A DNA stretch of 41,431 nucleotides from Thiohalocapsa sp. (GTDB lineage: Bacteria; Pseudomonadota; Gammaproteobacteria; Chromatiales; Chromatiaceae): the NCBI GenBank assembly GCA_021736785.1, contig JAIPFF010000050.1, forward strand, positions 1 through 41,431, in the 5' to 3' direction. This document shows, in pieces, positions 33,085-41,431 of the stretch. The position numbers and the translations under genes are program-made. Below the pieces are notes generated by a model. That model was given only the letters and a program-made list of their open reading frames with translations. It ran no database searches and was not told where the DNA came from. Every line of letters starts with the position of its first letter. Within the stretch, counting starts at the first letter, position 1.

Positions 33085-35007
33085 ATGGTCAACAAAGCAG
33101 CGGCCAGAAGGGAGCTCGAGCAATTGCTTCACCGGCGATGCTCGATCCGGGCGCCGTGGTGGGCCCTGTTGTGCGCGATACTCCTATGGACGCCGAGCTC
33201 CGTGCTCGGCGCCACCATCGGCCTTCTCAGCCCGCCCGACACTTCGTCGCCTCGCGCGACCTTCACGAGCTTTCGCGAGCTCACCAACGAGATCGCCAAG
33301 CGCTACGTCGACTATCGCGAGGCGCCCAGCGCCCACACCCAGCAGGCCTTCCAGCACGCCGTCGAGCAGGGCAAGCAGCTGATGGACCTCAGCGCCGTGC
33401 CGCCGGCCGCCCAGCGTGAGATCGGCGTCGCCAGCATCATCTGGCTCTGGGAGGTGATCGCGCGCGTCGATCTGCCGGACGCCGAGCAGATCCCCGATGC
33501 AGCGGCCTACGCCGGTGACGGCGACCTGGCCGATCACCCGGCGCGCTGGCGCCTGCCGGACACCAACATCGTCATCGCGCGCGCCGGCGAGGGGCCACGC
33601 GCGGGCGAGTTCCTGTTCAGTCCCGAAACGATCGCCTCGGCGCGTGCCTATGCCGAGATTGCGCGCGAACTGCCCTATCGGCGTTCGTCGCGCGTCGAGA
33701 ACGTCAAAGACCTGACCGCAACGGCGCTCGGTTTCTCCGGGTGGATGCTGCCTTCGCATTTGATCGAGCGCCTGCCGGGGTGGGCGCGGCAGCCCATCGC
33801 CGGCCAGGTCGCGTGGAAGTGGGGCCTGACGTTCGCGAGCCTGGGCCTGACCCTGGTCCTGCTGGTGCTGCTCCTGCGCTGGAGCCGTCGCCGACCCTGG
33901 GATGCCCGCCCCATTACCCTGATGCAACGCCTGAGCGCACCTCTGGCACTGCTGCTCTGGATGCCGCTGCTGCGCACCTTTCTCGACGACCAGGTCCGTA
34001 TCACCGGACTGGTCATCGCCTGGCCGGACTACCTCGCCGAGCTGACCCGCGTGGTCGCCCTGGTCTGGATGGTGTTGCTGATCTCACGCTGGATTCCCGA
34101 GGCGATGATCGCCTCGCCGAGGCGAACCGCCGACAGCCTGGACGCCAGCCTGCTGCGTTGGGTCGCGCGCGTCTTCTCCCTGATGGTCATCCTCGGCCTG
34201 CTGTTCGCCGCCGCCCAGGATCTCGGGATCCCGGTCTTCGGTTTGGTCGCGGGCGCCGGCGTCGGCGGCCTCGCCATCGCCCTCGCTGCGAGGCCGACGC
34301 TGGAGAACTTCATCGGCGCGCTGAACCTGTTCGCCGACCGGCCGATCCGGGTCGGTGACCTCTGCCGCTTCGACGAGCGCCACGGCCAGGGATGGAATCC
34401 GGTCGGCACCGTCGAGGCCATCGGCTTGCGCTCGACCCGCGTTCGTCAGTTCGACGGCTCCCTGATCACCATCCCGAACGCCGACCTGGCCGAGCGCAAC
34501 ATCGTCAATCTCAGCGTCTGCGAGACCTTTCTGTTACAGCAACGGATACCGCTGCGCTACGAGACCAGCGCCGATCAGCTGCGTTATGTGCTGGCCAACC
34601 TGCGCGAGCTGCTGCACGCCCATCCGATGACCATCCACACCGAGGACTATCCGATTCGCGCGCGCTTCCTCGGCTTTCGCGATCAGGCGCTGACCATCGA
34701 GCTGCGCACCTACATCCGCACCAAGTCCTACACGGAGTTCCTGGCCATCCAGGAGGACATCATGCTGCGCGTGATGCAGGCCATCCAGCGGGCCGGCACC
34801 GGCTTCGCGCTGCCGGCCCAGACCTTGTACATGATACGAGACCCAGGCCTCGATCCGGACCAGCGGGCGGCCGCCGAACGGCAGGTCCGCGAATGGGCCG
34901 CCGCCCATGAACTGCCGTTTCCGGACCTCGACGAGGCGCAGCGCAAGCGCATCACCGGCACCCTCGACTACCCGCCCGAGGGCTCGCCCGGGGCGGAGCG
35001 CGGTTAG
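33085..35007 (+). CDS. MscS family mechanosensitive channel
   Basis: 640-aa inner-membrane channel. A signal-like segment is followed by a periplasmic domain (about 35-240), about five membrane helices (about 245-415) and the MscS pore and beta domain. The pore helix is AGAGVGGLAIALAARPTLEN, followed by GALNLFADRPIRVGD and the cytoplasmic alpha/beta cage. The family opens on membrane tension and releases small solutes; some members are involved in metabolite export. ATG 33085 has AAGGTG eight bases upstream; a GTG at 33076 is an alternative. An amidohydrolase gene follows after 54 bp, so they are probably co-transcribed. Confidence 0.9.
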   Translation: MVNKAAARRELEQLLHRRCSIRAPWWALLCAILLWTPSSVLGATIGLLSPPDTSSPRATFTSFRELTNEIAKRYVDYREAPSAHTQQAFQHAVEQGKQLMDLSAVPPAAQREIGVASIIWLWEVIARVDLPDAEQIPDAAAYAGDGDLADHPARWRLPDTNIVIARAGEGPRAGEFLFSPETIASARAYAEIARELPYRRSSRVENVKDLTATALGFSGWMLPSHLIERLPGWARQPIAGQVAWKWGLTFASLGLTLVLLVLLLRWSRRRPWDARPITLMQRLSAPLALLLWMPLLRTFLDDQVRITGLVIAWPDYLAELTRVVALVWMVLLISRWIPEAMIASPRRTADSLDASLLRWVARVFSLMVILGLLFAAAQDLGIPVFGLVAGAGVGGLAIALAARPTLENFIGALNLFADRPIRVGDLCRFDERHGQGWNPVGTVEAIGLRSTRVRQFDGSLITIPNADLAERNIVNLSVCETFLLQQRIPLRYETSADQLRYVLANLRELLHAHPMTIHTEDYPIRARFLGFRDQALTIELRTYIRTKSYTEFLAIQEDIMLRVMQAIQRAGTGFALPAQTLYMIRDPGLDPDQRAAAERQVREWAAAHELPFPDLDEAQRKRITGTLDYPPEGSPGAERG

Positions 35008-35061
35008 CCGAATCGGAATCGGACCGACCAAACCCGTAAAGGATCAACCAAAGCTGTCACC

Positions 35062-36540
35062 ATGAAAGAACGTTTTTGCCTCGCATCCCGGAAGTCGTCG
35101 AAGACGGCGCTCGGCAAGGCCACCGGAGCTGGCCCTGGAATCGAGATGGGCAGGCCCGGAGCGGCAAGCCGCGTCGGCCCAAGGCTGGCCCAAACACGCA
35201 CCGCCGCACTGTTCATGCTCATGTGCCTATCCACGTTCACGGCGGGCGCCGACGCGCCGACCGCCCCCACACCCGCGGTCTTGTTCGAGGACGTGGCCGT
35301 GTTCGACGGCCGCTCCGATGCCCTGACCGAGCCCGTGCAGGTGCTGGTGGTCGGCAACCGCATCGAGCGGATCTCATCCGACCCCATCGAACCGCCGGAC
35401 GGGCTCGACCTGACCCGCATCGACGGCGGCGGCCGGACCCTGATGCCGGGGCTGATCGACGCCCATACGCACGTCATGTACGCCACCCTATCGCGTCAGA
35501 CCCTGCTCACCAGCGACATCGGCTTCCTGAACGTCGCCGCCACCAAGGCCGCGCGGGACATGCTGCTGCGCGGGTTCACCAGCATCCGCGACCTCGGTGG
35601 ACCCGTGTTCGGGCTCAAGCGCGGCATCGACCGGGGGCTAGTGCCGGGGCCGCGGATCTGGCCGGCGGGGGCCTTCATCTCCCAGTCCGGGGGGCATGGA
35701 GACTTTCGTCTGCCCTATGAGCTACCGGCCGCGCCCGATGCCTTCTCCTACAGCGAGCGCATCGGTGCCGCGCTGATCGCCGACGGCCCCGATGAGGTGC
35801 AGAAGCGCACCCGGGAGCAGCTCGCGCTCGGGGCCTCGCAGATCAAGCTCATGGCCGGCGGCGGCGTGGCGTCCATCTACGACCCCCTGGATGTGACCCA
35901 GTACACCGTGCCGGAGCTGCGCGCCGCCGTGGGGGCCGCCGAGAACTGGGGCACCTATGTCACGGTACACGCCTACACACCCCGCGCGGTGCGCCAGGCC
36001 ATCGAGGCCGGCGTCCAATGCATCGAGCATGGCCAATTGCTGAACGAGGAGACGGTCCGCCTGATCGCGGAGCACGATCTGTGGTGGAGCCTGCAGCCGT
36101 TCATCGACGACCAGCCCTCGCCCTACGCCGAGGGCTCGGCGAATCGGCGCAAGCAGCTCGCCATGTACGCGGGCACCGATCGCGCCTACGGCCTCGCCAG
36201 GCAGTTCGACATCAAGACCGCCTGGGGCACCGACATCCTGTTCAACGCCGCCAACGCGACCCGGCAGGGCGCGAAGCTCGCGGTCATGGAGCGCTGGTAT
36301 ACGCCCGCCGAGGTGCTGCGCATGGCCACCTCCGGCAACGCGGAGTTGCTCGCCCTCTCCGGCCCCCGCAGCCCCTACGAGGGCAAGCTCGGCGTCGTCG
36401 AGGAGGGGGCGCTTGCGGACCTGCTGCTGGTCGATGGCAACCCGCTCAAGGACCTGTCGTTGGTCGCCGACCCGGCGACACACTTCCTGATGATCATGAA
36501 AGACGGCGAGGTCTACAAGAACCTGCTGGCGGGGGACTGA
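35062..36540 (+). CDS. Metal-dependent amidohydrolase, exported
   Basis: 492-aa amidohydrolase with a complete set of metal ligands: HxH in DAHTH (His135, His137), the carboxylated lysine in QIKLMAGGG (Lys262), His303 (TVHAY), His323 (IEHGQ) and Asp391 (GTDI), so a binuclear zinc-type centre is likely. It resembles the imidazolonepropionase-like/Xaa-Pro dipeptidase branch, whose members cleave N-acyl or prolyl amino acids. A hydrophobic segment (about 47-65) preceded by basic residues acts as signal peptide, so it should work in the periplasm. The signal is unusually far from ATG 35062; ATG 35146 would give a normal one. It lies between two MscS-type genes. Confidence 0.88.
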   Translation: MKERFCLASRKSSKTALGKATGAGPGIEMGRPGAASRVGPRLAQTRTAALFMLMCLSTFTAGADAPTAPTPAVLFEDVAVFDGRSDALTEPVQVLVVGNRIERISSDPIEPPDGLDLTRIDGGGRTLMPGLIDAHTHVMYATLSRQTLLTSDIGFLNVAATKAARDMLLRGFTSIRDLGGPVFGLKRGIDRGLVPGPRIWPAGAFISQSGGHGDFRLPYELPAAPDAFSYSERIGAALIADGPDEVQKRTREQLALGASQIKLMAGGGVASIYDPLDVTQYTVPELRAAVGAAENWGTYVTVHAYTPRAVRQAIEAGVQCIEHGQLLNEETVRLIAEHDLWWSLQPFIDDQPSPYAEGSANRRKQLAMYAGTDRAYGLARQFDIKTAWGTDILFNAANATRQGAKLAVMERWYTPAEVLRMATSGNAELLALSGPRSPYEGKLGVVEEGALADLLLVDGNPLKDLSLVADPATHFLMIMKDGEVYKNLLAGD

Positions 36541-36846
36541 CCCGCACCCCCCCGATTCAGGCCAAGGCCGGGCTTCGATACGCGCTGTGATCGGCGTCCC
36601 GGTCTATTTCCTGGTCGCTACGACGCTCTACCTCTGAACCCAACCCCTGAACCCTACCTCTGAAACCAGCGGCTTCGGTCACCGGTTTAGATGTCCTGAG
36701 ACCTTTCCTGTTCGTTGTCGCAACCGGTGTCCGTGGATTCTCAATGACGAACACGATGACGACAACGACAACGAGCGCAACTGGCCTTGGGACGCCTGCG
36801 CCGAAGCACTCGTCGAGCCAAAACTGCAATGAAAGGATCGACCTTT
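36541..36846. other. Gap between amidohydrolase and channel genes
   Basis: About 305 bp with no supported gene. Two short direct repeats occur: CTCTGAACCC-type units at about 36630-36665 and a (GAC/AAC) run at about 36750-36775. It may hold a separate promoter for the channel gene. Confidence 0.35.
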
Positions 36847-39660
36847 ATGCCATTTACTGTCATTCCCGTTCGCCTCTCGTCGTTGCTTCTGTTCCTGTTT
36901 CTGTCTTTCTCCCTTTCCCTGTCGGCTTCCGCGCAATCGAACACCGACACGGCCGCGTCCGACGCCGACCCCGTCGAAGGCGAATCGAGCACCGAAGAAC
37001 CGCAGGCGACACGGAAGGCGACGCGGCCGGAGCAGGACGCGGACCGCTTGACGTTCGACCCGGCGGACATCGGGCTGCCCGCCCTGCCCCGCCCGATGGT
37101 GTCGGCCGAGGACTTCAGCCAGACGGTGACATTGATCGACAGCCGACTGGCCGAGCTGGAGGCCGAGGCGGAGCGTACCGACGCCGCGGACGACGGCCCA
37201 GGGGAGGGACTGGCCGACGGCCTGGATGAAGACCCGGATGCGGAACGGGCCGACGCGGATGCGGGAAAGGCCCCGGCGGACGAGGCCACGCGCACCGGGC
37301 GCATCGAACTCCTGCGCTCGCTGCGGGCCACCGTGCAGCGTCGCGCACTGCTGAAGCAGCGCCTGGGCAGGCTTGAGGACGACCTGGCCGAACACCGCGA
37401 ACAGCTCACCGCCATCGAGCAGAACGACGACGACGCGGACTCCGCGAAGGGCCTCGGCATCGAGCCACCCTATACCGTGTCCCAGCTCGACCGGCAACAG
37501 GCCGAACTGGGCCTGACGGAGGCCGCCGAGGCGGTGGCCGAGACCCGGCTGGAGACGGCCACACGGCGTCTGAGCGCGAGCGAGAAGGCACTTGCGGCGG
37601 CCGTCCGCGCAAGGCGCGCGGCCCGTGATCGCCTCACCGCCGCCAGCGATGAGGGGCGCCCCGAGGCCGAGCGCGAGGCGCTGGCACAGTCCCTGGAACT
37701 CGCCAGACTGCAAGAGTTGCTCGCACGTCAACAAGCGGCCGCCGCCGAGGACGCGCTGACCCTGGCGCGCCAGGAGGACCGGCTCTCAGAGGCCCGGCAG
37801 GAGCTGTTGCAAGCCCGTGTGGAGTTCCTGGAATCGCGTGCCCAGCTGTCGCCGGAGATGCTCGAGCAGCGCCTGGAGGAGCTCGACGACACCGAGCGGC
37901 GCCTGCGCGATCAGATCGACACCCTGCTGGGCCAGGCCGACGAGGCCGAATCCGCCCTCTTTCAGGCCCAGCGCCGTCTGGCCGACGCGAGGGAGAACGC
38001 CGGTCCCGAGACCGGCCCCGAAGCCGGCCCAGACAGCGGCCCCGAAGCCGGCCCAGAGACCGATAGGGCCGCGCTGACGGAATGGGTGGCCGCTCGCCAG
38101 AGCGAACTCGACGCCATCAACTCCGCGGTGGACTCACTGACCGTGGCCATCGCGGACATCGACCAGATGCGACGGCGCTGGCAGCAGCGCTTCGAACTGA
38201 TGCAGTCGCCCGACACCGAGCATGCGGCCGAGCAGCTACGCGAGATCATCAACGCGGCGACGACGGCGCGTGCCGGCAAGGACGAGATCGAGGGCCGCCT
38301 CAACGCACTGCGCACCATGCAGCTGACCCAGGCGCGAAGACTGCGCGAACCCGACCTCGGCCAAGACCTGCGCGAGGCCCTGGAGACACGCACCGCGGCC
38401 CAGGAGCTCGCGGAACGCCATGGGCGTGAGCTGCTGGAGACCCGGGACGCGCTGATCGCCCTGCTGGTCGGCATGCGGCATCAACTCCAGCAGCACGTGG
38501 ACAACGAGCCGCTCAGCCTGCAGCTGCTCGAGGCCCAGGAGGCCCTGGTCGATTGGTGGGACGCCGAGCTGATCGTCATCAACGACCAGAGCATCACCGC
38601 CGGCGAGCTGGTGACCGCGCTGGCCATGTTCGCCCTCGTGCTCATCGTGGTGCCGTTGATCCGGCTCGGCGCGGGCCGCGCCTTGCGGCGACGCAGGGTG
38701 AAGAACCGCAACACGCAGGCGGGCGATCTGCGCCTGGTGCTGTCGGCCATCGCCGGCAACACCAGCCAGCTCTTCGTGCTGATCGCGGCCTTCTACGTGG
38801 CCATGGTCTTCTCCGGGCTGGCGAGCCCGACAGTGCGCAGTTGGCTCTGGACGGCGCTGGTCATCGCCTTCTATGCCCAACTCGGGCTCTGGGCCAACGC
38901 CGCCATGGTCGACTACTTCAACCGTCGGCGCACCCGCCAGGAGATGCGCGACCCCTCGACGGTGACCGGCTATGGCGTGCTGATGTTCTTCATCCGCATC
39001 GGCATCTGGATCAGCGTGCTGGTCTCTTTGCTGACCTACTTCGAGTACCCGGTCGCCGGGCTCATCGGCGCCCTCGGCGTCGGCAGCTTGGCCGTGGCCT
39101 TTGCGGTGCAGAACATCCTCGGCGACGTCTTCAGCTCCATGGCCATCATCCTCGACAAGCCGTTCCGGGTCGGGGATTTCATCAAGGCCGGCGACACCCT
39201 CGGCACGATCGAGCTGATCGGGGTCAAGACCACCCGCATCCGCAGCCTGTCCGGTGAGCAGGTGGTGATCTCCAACAGCGACCTGCTCAACAGTCGTGTC
39301 CACAACTTCAAGCACTTCTCGGAGCGCCGAATCACCTTCGGCATCCGCGTCGTCTACTGGACGTCGCCGGAACAGATCGAGCACATCCCGCAGATGATCC
39401 GCGAGGCCATCGAGCGCCAACCGCAAACCCGCTTCGACCGTGCCCACTTCGCGCGGCTCGGCGAGTCCTGCCTGGAGTTCGATGTCGTCTACTTCGTGCT
39501 GACCCCGGACTATGGCGTCTACATGGATATCCAGCAGGCCGTGAACCGCGAGCTGCATCGCCGTTTCCAGGAGTCCGGCATCGCGTTCGCCTACCCGACC
39601 CAGGCGGTCATCGTCCACGGCGGCCCGCATCCAATCCAAGCCTGGGCAGATGCCCGCTAG
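36847..39660 (+). CDS. Large coiled-coil MscS-type channel
   Basis: 937-aa channel of the MscK/YbiO-like type. A signal peptide (cleaved near SASA|QS) leads into a long periplasmic part (about 25-590) made mostly of Glu/Arg/Ala-rich coiled coil, interrupted by a GPE(T/A)GPEAG repeat at about residues 385-405. Membrane helices start near 600; the pore segment is VAGLIGALGVGSLAVAFAVQ and the beta domain follows (ILDKPFRVGDFIKAGDTLG). The C-terminal cage domain ends at 937. It releases solutes on hypo-osmotic shock. ATG 36847 is preferred because AAAGGA lies nine bases upstream; 36829 is also possible. It converges on the DUF481 gene with 27 bp between stops. Confidence 0.88.
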   Translation: MPFTVIPVRLSSLLLFLFLSFSLSLSASAQSNTDTAASDADPVEGESSTEEPQATRKATRPEQDADRLTFDPADIGLPALPRPMVSAEDFSQTVTLIDSRLAELEAEAERTDAADDGPGEGLADGLDEDPDAERADADAGKAPADEATRTGRIELLRSLRATVQRRALLKQRLGRLEDDLAEHREQLTAIEQNDDDADSAKGLGIEPPYTVSQLDRQQAELGLTEAAEAVAETRLETATRRLSASEKALAAAVRARRAARDRLTAASDEGRPEAEREALAQSLELARLQELLARQQAAAAEDALTLARQEDRLSEARQELLQARVEFLESRAQLSPEMLEQRLEELDDTERRLRDQIDTLLGQADEAESALFQAQRRLADARENAGPETGPEAGPDSGPEAGPETDRAALTEWVAARQSELDAINSAVDSLTVAIADIDQMRRRWQQRFELMQSPDTEHAAEQLREIINAATTARAGKDEIEGRLNALRTMQLTQARRLREPDLGQDLREALETRTAAQELAERHGRELLETRDALIALLVGMRHQLQQHVDNEPLSLQLLEAQEALVDWWDAELIVINDQSITAGELVTALAMFALVLIVVPLIRLGAGRALRRRRVKNRNTQAGDLRLVLSAIAGNTSQLFVLIAAFYVAMVFSGLASPTVRSWLWTALVIAFYAQLGLWANAAMVDYFNRRRTRQEMRDPSTVTGYGVLMFFIRIGIWISVLVSLLTYFEYPVAGLIGALGVGSLAVAFAVQNILGDVFSSMAIILDKPFRVGDFIKAGDTLGTIELIGVKTTRIRSLSGEQVVISNSDLLNSRVHNFKHFSERRITFGIRVVYWTSPEQIEHIPQMIREAIERQPQTRFDRAHFARLGESCLEFDVVYFVLTPDYGVYMDIQQAVNRELHRRFQESGIAFAYPTQAVIVHGGPHPIQAWADAR

Positions 39661-39687
39661 GGCGATCCGCCACCGCGGTCGCGGGGG

Positions 39688-40731
39688 TCACCACTGGTAG
39701 CCCATCTTCAGGCGCAGGGTCTCGTCGGTGGTCTTGGCCCCCTCGGCGGGGCTGCTGTCGTAGTCGACCTCGTACTCGATGCTGCTGACGAAGCCACCGA
39801 CCAGCGGAATCCGCAGACCAGCCCATGAATTCGAGATATCGAGGCTGTCTCCGCTGATCGTGGTGAAGCCCATGCCGTTGAGGTACAGCTGGACGCGATC
39901 GCCGAGGAGGTCCTGCTCATAGTCCATGAACAGGCCAGGCCCCCAGTGGTCGAGGTCGTTTTGGTCGTAGTAGTCCTCACGGATGTGTACGGGACCTAGC
40001 TCGACGCTCAGCCGCGTGTCCTCGCTCTCCTGGAGCTGGTACCCGAGACCGGGTCCGATGATGGTGCGCAGGCGCAGGTCGGCGAAGCGGTCGTGCCGGA
40101 AGCGCAGCCAGACGGCGCCGTACCAGGCGGTGTGCGGGAAGCGGCGGATGTACTTGTTGCGCAGGCTCCACTGCTCGGTGGTCTTGGTCCCGCGTGTGGT
40201 GTCGTAGTCGAGTTGGCCGAAGCTCTCGAACTCGTCCCAGCGCCGTCGGTACGAAAGATTGAAGTCCAGATCGAGCTCGGTGCTCGTGGAGTTGCCCCGG
40301 GAATCCTGCAAGCCGGCATTGACGGCACCCGAGAGCCGATGCCCCCGACCGAGCTCCCAGGGCTCCGGGTTGACCACCTCCACCCGCTCCGCCGCCACCG
40401 TCATCGGTGCGTCGGCGTCCGGTGCCTGGAGGCGTAACCGGCCCTGATCGCGCCTGATGGCCGCGACTTCGACCACCTTGTTGTCTTCCAGCAGCACGGT
40501 GGCGGGCTCGTCCAGACGACACTCCCGAACCTCCTCCCAGTCGATGGACAGGGTCCCGGCGTAGTGGGTCTCGAGCTGCAGCTGACCATCCTCCTGCCGG
40601 AGCACGGTTCCCGTGAGCCGGTCTCCGTTGTGCAGGATGACCACATCGGCCGTGGCGGTGGCCGTGAGCAGGCCGAGGACGAGCCCAGGGGGCGCCAGCC
40701 GGACAGGGTGGCGCGAAAGGGTAAGCTTCAT
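39688..40731 (-). CDS. DUF481 (YdiY-like) outer-membrane protein
   Basis: 347-aa envelope protein. A signal peptide ends near TATA|DVV. Residues about 28-125 form a beta-rich domain (VVILHNGDRLTGTVLRQEDG), and from about 135 the DUF481 region shows alternating aromatic and polar residues typical of an outer-membrane beta barrel, ending GYQW with a C-terminal aromatic residue as barrel proteins do. YdiY-like proteins are induced by acid in E. coli; function is unknown. ATG 40731 is chosen by the signal peptide; the ribosome site is weak. It converges on the MscS-type gene. Confidence 0.85.
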   Translation of the reverse strand: MKLTLSRHPVRLAPPGLVLGLLTATATADVVILHNGDRLTGTVLRQEDGQLQLETHYAGTLSIDWEEVRECRLDEPATVLLEDNKVVEVAAIRRDQGRLRLQAPDADAPMTVAAERVEVVNPEPWELGRGHRLSGAVNAGLQDSRGNSTSTELDLDFNLSYRRRWDEFESFGQLDYDTTRGTKTTEQWSLRNKYIRRFPHTAWYGAVWLRFRHDRFADLRLRTIIGPGLGYQLQESEDTRLSVELGPVHIREDYYDQNDLDHWGPGLFMDYEQDLLGDRVQLYLNGMGFTTISGDSLDISNSWAGLRIPLVGGFVSSIEYEVDYDSSPAEGAKTTDETLRLKMGYQW

Positions 40732-41160
40732 GGGTGGTCGATCGGTCGTCGGATGGCTTCTATCGAAGTATCCGGATGCGCTGAACGCTCGCAAGCCCGA
40801 TGGACTCGCGCGCCGGGCGTCGGGTGCTGCGCTCGGCACGGGATCGCCCCATCATCAAGCGCCTTAGAATGGCCTAGGACACCTGCAGTCTGGAGCGTGC
40901 GCACACCTGCAAGGCGCGATACCCGAAGGTCCCGATCATGACCATCGATCGCAAACATGGTACGGGTGCCGGCCGAGTATGCGGGGCGGCTGTTGCCTCG
41001 CTCACTGATCCGTAATTCGCGGAGCGATTCATCCCGGACTGCGGCGCTGCGGATTCGTCGACAGATCGGCGGATTGCGCTACGGCGGTTGACGCGTCCCC
41101 GCGAGTCGAGCGCGCCGAGGATTTGGCGGCCGAGGCCGGATTGGTCAGACTGCGCGCTGG
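40732..41160. other. Gene-free stretch
   Basis: About 430 bp upstream of the DUF481 gene. The open frames here are not protein-like. It should contain the DUF481 promoter. Nothing else recognised. Confidence 0.3.
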
Positions 41161-41304
41161 TCACGAAGCAGAAGGAGAAGATGGCCCGCCGCGGTAGCCC
41201 GTGATGGCCTGCTCGCGCAGCCGCGCCTTCATCTCCACGGCGAAATCGTCGACCGCCCGGTTCAGCCGGTCGATCTCTTCTTGTGTCGCAGCGTCTATCG
41301 TCAT
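41161..41304 (-). CDS. Small helical protein, 47 aa
   Basis: Begins MTIDAATQEEIDRLNRAVDD, continues FAVEMKARLREQAITGYRGG and ends in a Ser/Pro tail. One amphipathic helix, charged, no export signal. The ribosome site is weak (GGATAGGG). It lies 39 bp downstream of a probable PIN-toxin gene on the same strand, so the two may be one unit; whether it is an antitoxin is not known. Confidence 0.5.
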   Translation of the reverse strand: MTIDAATQEEIDRLNRAVDDFAVEMKARLREQAITGYRGGPSSPSAS

Positions 41305-41343
41305 GTGCCCTATCCGTCTTCGCCGCTCGGGGCTGTTTGGTGT

Positions 41344-41431
41344 TCAGGAAGCAGTTCCCGCCACTATCCGCAGAAAGTCCCGCGGTCGCACGATCGCAAT
41401 ACCTTGGTGCTCTTTCAGGGTCAGGAGGTGG
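41344..41431 (-). CDS. C-terminal end of probable PIN-domain toxin (partial)
   Basis: The last 28 codons of a gene that runs off the right edge: HLLTLKEHQGIAIVRPRDFL then RIVAGTAS and stop. The pattern D/H-L-L-x-L-x-x-x-x-G-I-x-I-V-x-P-R-x-F-L is the C-terminus of COG1569-type PIN toxins, endoribonucleases of type II toxin-antitoxin pairs. The catalytic acidic residues lie outside the window, so this is a fold-end match only. Confidence 0.6.
   Translation of the reverse strand, partial: HLLTLKEHQGIAIVRPRDFLRIVAGTAS

Noticed and set aside
36557-36829. 90-aa minus-strand frame with a valine-rich stretch
   Set aside because: The valine run comes from a GAC/AAC repeat read in reverse; no ribosome site and no further protein-like sequence.

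Overview
The window looks like chromosomal DNA of a high-GC gammaproteobacterium. Evidence: TruC, WrbA and ZupT homologues, DUF4124 and DUF481 envelope proteins, a CadC-like TPR regulator, and strong G/C bias at third codon positions. The genus cannot be fixed from sequence alone; Chromatiales- or Xanthomonadales-like lineages fit best (inference).

Left part (1-24080) is a loose mosaic of short, mostly single-gene units. In order: an unrecognised 474-aa protein (-) divergent from a membrane-anchored penicillin-acylase-type Ntn hydrolase (+); a small lipoprotein; a winged-helix/TPR signalling protein; a secreted two-domain rhodanese; a polytopic membrane gene cut by an in-frame amber codon; a double-cluster ferredoxin-type protein; TruC; several secreted or small proteins, including a 43-aa lysine-rich one; a lower-GC two-gene cassette (membrane-anchored CX4C protein plus secreted four-Cys protein) with GTG and TTG starts; a P2-type cation ATPase; a glyoxalase-fold protein; an array of 84-bp repeats; a DUF5335-like protein; ZupT; and WrbA.

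At 24080-24128 lies only the 3' half of a tRNA-Lys(UUU) gene, with its own terminator behind it. It is followed by an AT-rich patch, a truncated tyrosine-recombinase integrase and fused fragments of IS91- and IS5-type transposases. This is the scarred edge of an integrative element whose interior lies to the right.

Right part (25324-41431) looks functionally coherent: a PAS/LuxR-type regulator; a divergent, secreted choloylglycine-hydrolase-family amidase (N-terminal nucleophile Cys29); a tightly packed AaeX-HlyD-FUSC-outer-membrane-factor efflux system; an MscS channel; a metal-dependent amidohydrolase; a large coiled-coil MscS-like channel; and a convergent DUF481 outer-membrane barrel. My reading (inference) is a regulated system that hydrolyses an N-acyl amide in the periplasm and expels the products. 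It is the best candidate here for an undescribed system. The right edge has a small 47-aa gene and the C-terminal end of a probable PIN-domain toxin.
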